Of a DNA stretch of 20,527 bases, positions 1 through 11,600 are shown piece after piece. The notes under the pieces are model-generated. The model ran no database searches and was not told the DNA's origin. It saw only the letters and a list, made by a program, of their open reading frames with translations. The stretch comes from Phallusia fumigata (Eukaryota; Chordata; Ascidiacea; Phlebobranchia; Ascidiidae), in contig QXVZ01020109.1 in assembly GCA_008931825.1 (NCBI GenBank), positions 9,486 to 30,012 of the forward strand, written 5' to 3'. Every line of letters starts with the position of its first letter. The stretch's first letter is position 1. Both the position numbers and the translations under genes were made by a program.

Positions 1-2211
1 ACATTAAACGATTTTCTTTGGGACTGGGGTCACAGACGCTCAACAGGGATTGTACTATTTATTTGCACAATCAGCCAAAAAGTGCGCGCGTACATTTCGT
101 GCACATCATTCTATGCGCAAATATCGCAGAATAATGAAAAAATAACCCGGTCTGCAGATGCTGTTTCCTAATTATCACAGTATGATTACGTCGTAAATTT
201 ATCTTGACTTCACGTAAAGCATACCCTTTGTTGTTTGGTAGTAGCTCCCAGAACAGACTTTATGGGCTCCGGGCAAATCTGTATAGTTAACAAAGCCGCC
301 CTCTGAAAATGCAGATCATCTATTAAATGCGGGCTTCCAAAACTTTTTAGTCTGCAACCCCTTCTGATTTACTAAAATTTTCCGCGCCCCCGTCCTTGAC
401 AGCGATAAACGGTTCGAAACATACATGCTGTTAAGGTCATTTTTCCTCGTCAGTGTAATTTAATCGTTTCGTTATTTAGCATCTACCTTACACTCCACCC
501 AGCTGCACAGTTTGGCGACTAGAAAAATTTATAGCATATTGAAACCGCTAAAGTGACGAAACAAACGAAAAATATCCGGGTGTTTCACAAGCTTGAGGCG
601 TTTTTTTCTCGCTGTCTGCTTCTATCGCGTAGTTCTTGATAAACTTTTGGACTTCCATTGGTTTTGGCATTTCCATGTCAGAAATGAGAAAAAGTACAAT
701 TTGTGTAACACTCTTTGAGTGGTAAATTAGCGTTAGCGTAAAAGTTGCAAATAGCATTCAAAAACATATTGTAGTTAACAATCACTAATTTCCGTGATGT
801 GGCGGTAAGAAGTTTTAGACGTTGACCCGAGGTTGGTGTTTTAGAGCCTGCAAACTATCGTTTTTGACGAACTTTCTTGGGTAACTATGTATGTTTAGTG
901 ATCTAAACTTCATAAAACTTGTAACCTGTTCGGAGCGGGTAATTTAAACAGGAACTCGCATTGGTCAAACCGGTAACCGATCGAACTCGTGCATCAATTT
1001 GCATTAAACCCGATTCAAAGTACACGCGTCCGCGAAAAAATCCAATGTTTCTGAGCCGGGTGAATGGTTTGCCCCGGAGTTAAGCAGCGGAGAAGGGTGA
1101 GCTTTTTTACGCATGTTAATCAACTTTGCTTGTGTGTATGTACGATGTACAACAATCAATATTACGTTGTATATAGTTTAAATAGCTTTATCATACATGG
1201 GGTGAACAAAAAGCCCGCTTGGTGGTAGAGGTGAACTAAATAAATAATTACGATGCAATGCTCTTAAGCGGACCGACTCTTATGTTAAAACTGAACCGGT
1301 TCCAAACAGTTCAAAACTGTAAAACAGGATTGAATTCAAATTGGCGTAAACTAAATGTGATCTCCAGAAAATCTCTTGTAAGAGGAAACAAGATTTTCTT
1401 TCACATAAAATTTCAACAAAGAATAGCAAAGCCGTTGCAAACTGTTGCCACACGCGGTCTCGTTAGCTTAGCAAAACTCTTTCACATATCCGCTAGCGAC
1501 ACAACCGATTTCCTTGAGAAGCGTTCGTACTATATCGTACCGTCGTACAACGTACAGTCAGCCTTCATAACAATCCATTGAAAACAACTGATAACTGTCA
1601 TCAAATAGTCAACTACAGTCATCTCACAAACCAGCGGTGGTCTGCACCTAGCACCATTTTAACACAACGTGTGAAAAGCACTGATCAAGTAACGAAATTT
1701 TAGTGTTCCTTCAAAGCGCCGCACAAGCATTGTTTCAGTAGATAATTATGTAATTACATGCGCCGGTGTAGTATTGTAACGCCACAATTTGTAAGAAATT
1801 ACACTTGACTTTGATTACCTCAAGGCGAAATGTAATCACCACTGGTGCTTCAACCACTATTAAATGTCTTGTATTGTTTTGATTGCTTGGTCATAAAGGT
1901 GGGCTTGTAAAGTGCAACGTTATGGTAGCTGCTAAATATAGCTGGTTACCAATGGGAAGACGGCCCGATCTGATCGCTGTCTAGAGGTAAAATAGATAAA
2001 GTGGTTGTTGCGCTTAGTTTTCGATTGTTAAACGTGATTTTTGATTTGGGTTTCGCGATTACATCACCTTGAAAGCAAAACCATCTGGAGCTTGCCTGAA
2101 TTTCAACGACATAATGATGCGACTATGCAGTAATTGATAATTAATGAAATGAACCATTAAATTTGAATATTAAACCAAACCATTTTTCTACGTAATGATT
2201 GATATTTGAAA

Positions 2212-2231
2212 CGTGCCTGACTGCAGGCACG
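2212..2231. repeat. perfect 8-bp stem hairpin
   Basis: CGTGCCTG and CAGGCACG are exact inverted complements separated by ACTG. The element is intergenic. No flanking promoter or terminator context gives it a function. Confidence 0.5.
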
Positions 2232-3105
2232 AATCCTAAGGCCATTATCAAATCAGCCCAAGGAATTTAGTTTCGTGAGTCCGTAAATACAAAATAAATA
2301 TTGCTTTTAGTAAACAGCTCTTTTTTAGTCTAGTCCAACATCCTTCTTCTAGTTGGTCTTTGTGTCATTGGCCTACTGTTTATGTTAATGCAGCAAACGG
2401 AACCCAAGTTTTAAATTAGTCGTTCACGTTCGGTACCATTTTTTGTGAAAACAGATTATGGCACTTTAGTACGAAAGTAATCGCATTACGTTGTTGTCAA
2501 TAAACAATAAATACATGATTGTTATTTCCTCATAAGGTCAAAACTTTAACATCAAAACAAACAGAAATAGAGTAGACCAGGCTTGACGTGTCATAACGCA
2601 CACAGGGGCTTGTTATTCACAGGATTACAGCTACTGCCTTTTCTGTCTGTGACTGACAGAGCATTACCGGTCGGTAGTCATCCCTGCCACACCCGCAGGA
2701 AATGCTGTCAATCCAACATCAAAATCTCGATCTCCGAGACTGGCAATCACTGCATTTAACCTGCTCAATGGTCCGTTTGTTTATTGTTCCACAACAAAAT
2801 GCCGGCTATTATGACGTAAGAAGAGGGTTCGCGAACTCTTTTTTTTTGTTCAAGCCAAAGTGAAGGACATTTATCGAGCAAAGCCTCAGGGCCATGTTGC
2901 TGACGACGAAAGTTAATGGTTTTGTAGTTTATTGTCGATTTTGAACCGCTGTTTATCACCACCCAAGCAAAACTTACAAAGTGCCATCACTTATGAAATC
3001 TTCAGATCGACATTACCACGTTTTGTTAACTGAATTTGAATTTGCTGTCGTTCCAGAAGTGTTGTATCTGATACAAAAACGAAAACTTGCCAGGATCGTT
3101 GTTGG

Positions 3106-3258
3106 AAGGGGCGTAGCCAAGGGGGGCGAAAGGGGCATGGCCGCTCCCAAATTTCGAAATTATACATTGAAGTAGGCTACTCCTAAAAAAATCCCCAAGT
3201 TTTACATTAAGTTAGGTAACTTGGCCCCCCTTAAAATTTTGCGCTGGCTACGCTATTG
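3106..3258. mobile_element. short hAT-like MITE, 153 bp
   Basis: Flanked on both sides by the exact 8-bp direct repeat GTTGTTGG (3098-3105 and 3259-3266), the target-duplication length of hAT transposons. The left end reads AAGGGGCGTAGCCA and the complement of the right end reads CAATAGCGTAGCCA, so the ends are inverted repeats that agree best over GCGTAGCCA. Inside, the G-rich left arm (GGGGGGC) is mirrored by GCCCCCC on the right. Two diverged copies of a TACATT..AAG..AGG segment lie in the middle, about 40 bp apart. There is no coding capacity, so it depended on a transposase made elsewhere. The family assignment rests on the 8-bp duplication and the end sequence only. Confidence 0.6.
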
Positions 3259-5399
3259 GTTGTTGGCCAGTACAATTCCAAACCTTCGATTTTTGAAAGC
3301 ATTAGGCATGATTACAATGTTCTTTCATAACAAAGTTTTATTTTCGATTACCGAAATCAACATCTATTTTTCAGAAACGCCAGACATCCCGGTTACAGCA
3401 GAAATACCATAATTGGTACACAACGCAAAGTAATTAAAATGCATTTAAAAATAAAGGTCCTGTTGCTTTTGTTAAATGCATGAATACCTCCTGTTGAGGT
3501 AGGCAAAGGAATAACCACATAATCCTATGACCGCAACGTGAAACGTCCTTTTGTGTTCGTAGAATTTCCCAAATACCTCAACGGCGATGTTTTTGTCGTT
3601 TTTTAGCCTTATCAGTTGATCCTAATCGTTTAGCACCACCTGAATCTAAAAGTTTGACCTCAACGTGTTGTCTACTGTTTGTTGTTGTTTGCTTTTATCG
3701 TTTATGAGATCATAGTCTCATGGCTACTAGTAAATTGCTTGCGCTGCTGCAGACGTGTGGAGAATTTATTTGTGAAATTGTGTTTTGAATTATTGTTTGA
3801 TGTGATAAAGGTGTTTCCCTTACATTTTTTATGCTGTATGTCAGTTGGATATGCTGATGCTTCTTAAGTTTTGGGATATATAGCTACTCTGATGGCGGAC
3901 CGCTTTTTTCGCGATACACTGGTGCAAAATTGGGGATGTGTGTTGGCGATAAAAAAGGTTGTTTTCCAACAAACCAAAATGACTGTGTTTTTTATCAAAG
4001 ATGAAAACAATTCGCTCATTCATTTTTCTGGCTTGTTTTCTCGAAGTTGCATTGGCTCACCATACACGTTGGGCGAAAAACAATACAAAAATATTCTTGT
4101 CCAGGCCCTGTAAAGGTTCCGGCCATGACCATCAACCTTGTGTGACGCGACCGTTGCCACTATAAGTTTGAAAAGAAGCCCTTGTTTAGGAAATACATCA
4201 AAGAAATTATCAAACTAAAAACAGCTCTGCTTTTTTCCAACTGTCGTCTTGCAACACACATTCATCAAATATTCATTAACACAACCGTTAACATTGTGAA
4301 GCAGAAAACATGCTGTGGCAATTCAGACGTACAATCGCTTTATTAGTGTACTGCTTGGTCGGAAACGACTTTGGCTTGGAGATAACTTGATCGATTAGAA
4401 GCTGTGGTAAGGTGCTGCGGTATTGGAAATTGACAACCTTGGGAATAAATTATCTTTGCATGTGCGCACGGCTTCCGTGGGATTAAGATTTGGTATCAGA
4501 TATTTTCAGTGCATTGTAATGATTAAGGCTAGAATTTTTTTCTAACCAGTTTTTGGTGCTTTTTAGTGAAGTGCTTACATCAATTAAAAAAGGTTTTTGC
4601 CATTTAAATAAGGTACATTGAACAAACAACAAGTTTGTTTTTAGACTGTGTTTTAGGGTTTTGTACAAAAGCAGCTCGCAGCAAATAAATGTTAAAAAAC
4701 ACACCTCTGTACAAAAAATACGCAGCACGTTTGAATTTAATTTTGAGGATATGAAATCAGCCTATCATACTGCACTAAGCGCAGCGACAATGAAGTGAAG
4801 AAGGCAGCAGCGCCAGACGTTTATAAGCAAACTGCGGCACGCGGCAGTTTTGTATCTGTGGTTCTCGCGATTGAGTGGTCACGAAATCGTTTAAGGATGG
4901 GCAGTTTATCGACTGACAAAGATAGCATCGCACTTTGGCTGTTCACGAACTAATTCCAAGTGCCGATTAGGAAAACCACGCCAGCCCTTAATTGGTTTGA
5001 AACTTATAGGGTGGATGAAAATGACATCCGATTTTGAAGAGGTAAGGGGATTTCGACGCCAGAAAGATTAATCAAGCCAACCTTTTTCAATGTGGACCGT
5101 TAGCTAAAGAAGTTTTCCGTAACATTTGTCCAAATAAAACAGGCATGCTATTCGTAATCAGTGCAAGTTTAGTGTTGCTTGTTCCGCTAACATTCACAGC
5201 CTTAATGTCCGCGGAAGGATCTGTCGAACATCACCCACTGCAAGAATGAAAGCCCCTTGTTTCCCCTATGAAACCATGGTGCAAAGCGCGACAGTTGCAT
5301 AACCCTACACAATCAATAAGCTTGCGTTGTCCTGACACCAGGGTTACAACAGTTGCATAGGTTTTGTGCATAGTTTGTTAGAAAGATTTTTTAACTGCA

Positions 5400-5606
5400 A
5401 TGCATTACTTTAAAATGCGTTCATTGCTGTGCTGCCTGTTCTGTGCCGTTGTTACATTTGCGTACCCAGCCGAATATCAACAGCGCCGGCCCGAAATTCA
5501 GCCGTATGACTTCACCAGTGATGACATCATCACGGAGTCAAAGGATCCCGTCGAGGTGTTATTGTACCGCACTGTTATGCAAGAAATAACGACAAGAAAC
5601 CACAGG
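5400..5606 (+). CDS. Dkk3: Dkk3 exon 1: signal peptide
   Basis: 69 codons ending in phase 0 at AGG|GTAAGT, a near-ideal donor. The protein starts MHYFKMRSLLCCLFCAVV and has a hydrophobic core followed by a likely cleavage near TFA|YPAEY, a typical secretory signal. A second Met at residue 6 could equally be the start, because both lie upstream of the hydrophobic core. The mature part is acidic and ends in a possible amphipathic stretch (DPVEVLLYRTVMQEI), a place where human DKK3 also has an acidic helical segment. Linkage to the downstream exons is inferred from phase and from the need for a signal peptide. Confidence 0.7.
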
Positions 5607-8600
5607 GTAAGTGTTAGTTTTATTTACCTCTTTTTTTAACGGTGGCCATTCGGGTAAAGTTAATAGGTTACCACAACTAAAGCCTAAGTCTCGTGAAAAG
5701 CGAGACAGAGTTGGTTTTAGGGAGAAGAAAAAAAATGAAGAATGCTGCGGATGTGTTTCGTATATAGCAGACTAATTGTTCTGCTATTGAGCCATATGCT
5801 ACCAAAAGACAACCACCATACAAACCTACATCAACACAAGCGATTTACTTACTTACTGATCACGCAAATAATTGAAACCCGGCAAAATTGAGTTTTCTAT
5901 TTCTTTTTTTAACTCAATTACCATTTAGAATTATATCTCGGCATTCCAAGTTAATGTTTCACACCAAGCAGCGAAAAAATCGATTTGTTTTATCGGCGTT
6001 CGCACGTTCAAACTAGCGACCTGGTTTAAAATTAAGCCGATGTACGACCTTCGTTTCTCTATTATGAATATTTCATGGCGACATGGCAGTTCGGGATGTC
6101 CATATTACGCTTGGGTGTACATGACTATACATGCTTCACTGTAATGTATTGTGATTAGTTCTTCATTTTGGGGCCCCAGAATAAATGCTTATTTTTGTTG
6201 GATTAAAATGAGAATTGCACTGTGTATGCGCGGAGACGAATGTTTGTTTTGCACTGTGTAAACGCGGAGACGAATGTAAGATTAACATAACTTTTGGGTG
6301 TAATAGGAATTCAATAAAAATCTTAGCATCTTTGCTTAATTACTAATCAGGCAATCCCACAAGAAGTCCGAATTTTGTAAACAACAACTACGCCTTTTTT
6401 ACCGTGACTCAAACTTACGAACTACTGTAAAAATGCCCGAAACTTTACGTTTCATAGATTCAACTGAGGAAGATAAAGATGTGAACGAAATAGCAAACGA
6501 GAATTCCAATGATGTTTTGGCCGAATTACAAGCACTGCAGTCGATTATAGAAGAAAAACAAGATGGAAGATGGTTGGACCAAATTCAGGTACACATGGAT
6601 AAATCTAATAACAGTTGTTTCGAGAAAACTGCAACACAATGTCAGTTACATATGTTAACACTATTTGTTTGTATCGTGTTAAAACGCTCTCCCAATATCA
6701 GGCTTTAAACAAGGTTTATGTAACTATGCGTATAGTGATGTTTAAAACAGACGAAAACGTTACATGGATCTCACGAAACCCCAAGAATTGTGGGTATAGG
6801 TATTAAAGAGTTCGACGCGTCGACAGGTTTTGCTTTAAAAAAGCGATTGGCGCTAAAACACGTTCCCAAACATTTTGCCGAACGGCACTGCTACGAAAAT
6901 TTACAAAAAGAAACAAAAAATGCAAAAATTTGCCATGCAGAGATTTAAAGTTAATTACTTGATTTAAATAGAATACTATCAGAGCATTTTAAACGTTTGT
7001 CTAACAGTAATCGCCAAAATCGTTGATATTATCTGCTCGTCACCACTTTCATATGACTTTTAAATAAAGTCAACCCAACATATTTTTAATGTGGTGTTGT
7101 TTGTTCGTGTAAAATTCGAAAAAGTCTTGAATGCGCTTTTTGATGAATAGTAACATATTTTTGAGGTTTTCATTAACGGCACGGTTACCGAAGGTGCAAA
7201 TACGGTATTTTTCTCCCAGCCATTGTTAAAAGCCTTTATCAATAGAAATCTTTTCCGGACTGGCAATCGATTTTGTCTTTGCGCCATCTGTTTTTCGCGC
7301 CCCTTGTTGATTGAAGCGCAAATACATATTCGAATTCGCATTATGACGCAGACGCGGGCGCGCCAAATTTTTGATCAATAGACTTCAACCCTCCTAACAC
7401 CGCGCATGAAGCTTAGCGACATTTGATATTTTTGTGCATCGAGCATCAAAGAAAATGCTTGGGAGTCGGGAAAATAAGCCACTGACTCGTGATCATGTCA
7501 AATTCAATCGAGGATTCGCTTTCGTTGGATGTTAACAATTACAAAGGACGTGAAATTCAATAGCCTTTGCCTTGTACCGAGGCAGCCTGCAATACATATT
7601 ATCAACAAAAATTAAAAAGGCCGAGTGGTTATTTAAAAGGTCGCGGTTTTCCTGCCACGGTTTCCTGCCATACGCATTTGAAAGTAGCCTGATATCCAAA
7701 ACAAAATACAAATTAGCTAGTGCTGAAACAATAATGTATTAGAGACTAAAATTGCTGGACTAAACTTAATTTTAAAGTAAGGAAATGGTAAAATATCCTG
7801 TTGCGTTAAGAACAAACGCACACAGCGCACATACATTTAAGGCAATTCTTCGCAGCGCTACTCATGACATGCAAGAAAACATACTTTATGTGCTAAATTT
7901 TGCATCAATTTTATACGTTGACATTAAATTGTCATGTTTGTTTGCCAAAAGGCCGCAATTTACCACCTTTGCGGGCGTGTTTGGTGCTTCGTGTCCCAGA
8001 CACCGCTGTATGGCCGCGTGGACCAACACGGACGCCACCGAACACTAATGTCCATGTTCTGTTTGTTGACGAATGACCCAACTTGTCCCATTGACGTAAA
8101 CTTACAACAGCCGTAGCCAACTTGGCGCAGACATTTGTCGGATGAGCTGAGAGTAATAGTCACGTTCTGGGTGTACTGGCATGCTGCAATACAACCTAAA
8201 GAGGCGGTTATGTTTATAACCGATCCCACATTATTAACTTATGCGATAAAAAGGATAAAGGAATAAGTGGGTTATTTTAGGTACACCGCAGTGATATACG
8301 TGGCATGCTGATACTTTTTTAGGCGATGTCATTCTGCTGAATATATCCATTTTGTCGGGACCTGTAATCACGTAAATTTGTTCTGGTTGTGATGTAAGGT
8401 ACGTCTTCTGACATAAACAGTACATTTCCACTAACCATGAAACAAAAACAAGCATTCAATATGTGCCAAAAAATGGAGAATAAATTTCGTGCTTCTGTAG
8501 AATAATCAGTATAGTCGTATACAAGGCGTAACAAAGATACTATGAATACAATGTTTGCTATTAAGCATATGCTTTGCGGGGATCACACAACTGTTAAGAC

Positions 8601-11600
8601 AGAAATTACAACAGCCCGACGAGTCACAGTCAAACCAACATTAAAAATTGATTTTCTTGGTTTGGCTGCGGAAAGGCTTGAGGGTTCGGCACGAATTGAC
8701 ACACCCTGCTATACATTCGAAACTGTCAATCAAAAAGCCGAAACTGTCAGTCCGTTCGCTTCTGCGACTTTTGACTGGCTGGCGCATATAGGAAACCGTA
8801 CTAAAACGAATTTAACTCTGTCGTTTTACCAGGACGTGGAGGATTTGTTGCCCCCAAACTACCACAACGCAACGGACTATCATGCCAAAGTGGGCGGTGT
8901 TGATGTGGATGAAAAACAGAGTATTGACAAGACGTCAAATGGCAAATTAGGTAGGAATTAAAAACATTTTCACATGATTACGTACAGGAAAGCAAATCAC
9001 CAACACCGGAAAGGCTGTGGTTGTGAGTTGGCCGCAGACCTAGTAAACCTACACTCTCGTGAATTGAATTTGTGAGCGGTATAGCGTTTTAATTCCTGAA
9101 TATTTCGAATATGTGCGAATGTTTGTATATACCACAAGCAGTTACTAAATTGTAATCACGCAAATTATTGAAAACAAAAAAATGTTTTTTTCAACAATTT
9201 AGAGAAGATGAAGGTTAAATAGCAATAAAACTTCATACCGAACACGTCAAAAAACCAAATTTTAGTCGGTTGTAAAAACCCACTGTTGGGAGTTACACCT
9301 GTCATATACGACAAAACGGTTTGCCACGGCACTTGACAGACATATGGTGCTGACAAAAGCAAAAAGACAAAAGTAAAACCATGACAATCAAACTGGCAAG
9401 CAGGACAACGACAGGTGTTCCCAGGTGTTTTAAATGCCCCCATTTGTGTAAAGACGTGTTATCCAGGCCTTTCCACCAATTATTTCCCTCCAATTTCACG
9501 GTGCGAAATGGGCTTTGCTTTCCGCTGTGGGTCTATAGTACCAAGAAATTTTACCAAAACTGAAAAAATCTATTTAATCTCAATCTAAAATTCTTAAAAA
9601 TCTTAAAATCTTATTTTAAACAATCATCTCTACTCTACTGGATAATAAACGTAACCATACACTTGTCACATACAGCGACTGTTACAGCCAACCCATCAGT
9701 CATTTAACGTATTTTTACACCTTTAACCGACGGATTGGTTTCCAATCAACACAATTGAGTCCTCTAAGAAAAGATCGGATTTTTCATTAAACCATTCGCC
9801 AGCTAGGACTCGACAGGTACAACAGGCGGTATTCCTGCGCTAATCAATACTTTGTCCGGCAATCGATCAGAGCCGGATTAAGCTTGATGGGTCTTGTGTA
9901 GCAACCAGACATGGGGCAATTCGTATTCGTCATTCGTATTCGAATGCATTCGAATACAGGTTTTGCTCCGAACGTGCTGTATTCGAATACTTTTTGCTTT
10001 CGTTTAAAAACGCACGATTACAATTCGAATAGTCAATGCTGATATTCAAAGCATCTATTCACGAATACGAATACTTGCGTGAACTCATTCGAATACTATT
10101 CGAATAGTTGACATTGAAATTGGAACGAAGTATTCACGAATACGAATATTCGCATGGATTTATTCGAATACAATTCGAATAGGCGATAATAAAATCTAAA
10201 CAAAGTATTCACGAATACGAATACTCACGTGAATTTATTCGAATACAATTCGAATTGTAAGAACTTGTTATTGGCGTAACAATTCGTGAGTACGAATGCA
10301 CATGCAATTGCATTCGAATGCTATTCGAATTACATGAGGGTTTAAGATATACTTGCAAATTCCTAAATTTGTTACGTACGAATTAAATTGTTAAAATTTC
10401 TGGACCACAGGAGTATAATTGGAAGGCTTTTCAAACGAGTTATGCCTTTTTTGTTTAATAATTGTCTTAATTTTATGAGATTTGGCAACTACGAATACTG
10501 CTTGCAATTCATTCGAATTGGTAGTCTAAACAATCCTGCAACCATTCGTGAATACGAATACAACAAACTATTTATTCGAATACAATTCGAATTGTTGAAC
10601 GTGGAAACCTACATAACAATTCATGAATACGAATAAGCCGGTCGATTTTATCGAATATTATTCGAATTGCAGGCCCCCGAAATTTTTAAAAGAATTCGTG
10701 AATACGAATATATGAGCCCATTCATTCGAGTACAATTCGAATCGTTTGTCTCTCAAATTTTTAGAAGAATTCATGAATACGAATACAAGCATTAAATAAT
10801 TCGAATACAATTCGAATTGTTGCAATCCGAAATTTTTGATTTATTCGTGAATACGAATACATGAATCGGTTCATTCGAATACAATTCGAATTGCTGGCGC
10901 TCGAAAACCACGTAAACATTCATGAATACGAATACAGCTAACCGAGTATTCGTAAAGTATTCGAATGCATGGAATGTGTATTCGACCACATGTCTGGTAG
11001 CAACCCGTGGAGACCGCCTCCCAAAAACAAGGCTAAACTCAGCGTTTACCAATTCAAAGCTCCCAGATACGTTTCTTGGTGCTTGTTAAAATCCTACACC
11101 ACAAAGGGCACACGATGGAAATATTATTATGCTGCATATATTTTGTGTTGGAACGGAATGTTTATTTTGTGAATAATACTGGATACACAAACATATCATC
11201 AGGCAAGCACACAGAAAGCGCCAATGGCTCAAAACAATTTTCTACGGCGTTGACGAAAAACGAAAATACTGCCACAACGTAAACAGGTTGCATGTGTGGT
11301 AATCCAAATACCAGACTGCAGAACACCCTAATTTAATTTGGTTTCACATTTCGGTGACAAAATTTGAAGTTGCGGCCATTTTTCTCTTATCGAGTGCACC
11401 GCGCAATTTTTCGCCTGTGACAAGGCTACCTCGTTACAAGTGGCTAACAAGGTTGGCGGAGCGGAAGAAGATGCATCAATACGGATTGCACCGACAAGTA
11501 TCGACCTCAGGGAATTCCACGCTGTTAAATTATTCGCGTCCACTTTAAACCTAAGTCACCTTTGAAGTCCTGCTTGGCACTTAACCCCAGCATTTTTAAA

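Larger units (their letters stand above)
1..5399. other. upstream region without a convincing gene
   Basis: No reading frame here has convincing coding character or family resemblance; the longest open stretches are about 60-107 codons without supporting splice sites or motifs. The stretch is AT-rich. It contains a short hAT-like MITE (3106-3258), a perfect small hairpin (2212-2231) and a weak 42-69 codon frame on the minus strand ending at 548. The part nearest 5399 must hold the promoter and 5' UTR of the Dkk3 gene, but I see no clear TATA box. Confidence 0.6.

Noticed and set aside
1258-1581. 107-codon plus-strand frame
   Set aside because: Composition is not protein-like, there are no splice sites or motif, and AT-rich DNA of this length yields such frames by chance.
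6469-6588. Exon 2 as a separate small gene starting at ATG 6433
   Set aside because: It ends in a good donor in phase with Dkk3 exon 3 and has the acidic helical character expected at this point of Dkk3, so it is treated as part of that gene.
7932-8229. Four overlapping frames on both strands around 7932-8229
   Set aside because: They overlap one another in a GC-richer patch of the intron with few stops; none has a recognisable motif.
10388-11052. Frames of 82 and 86 codons inside the hAT element
   Set aside because: They are translations of the ATTCGAAT/GAATAC repeat array (recurring EYEYN and FVFTN-like patterns), not transposase.
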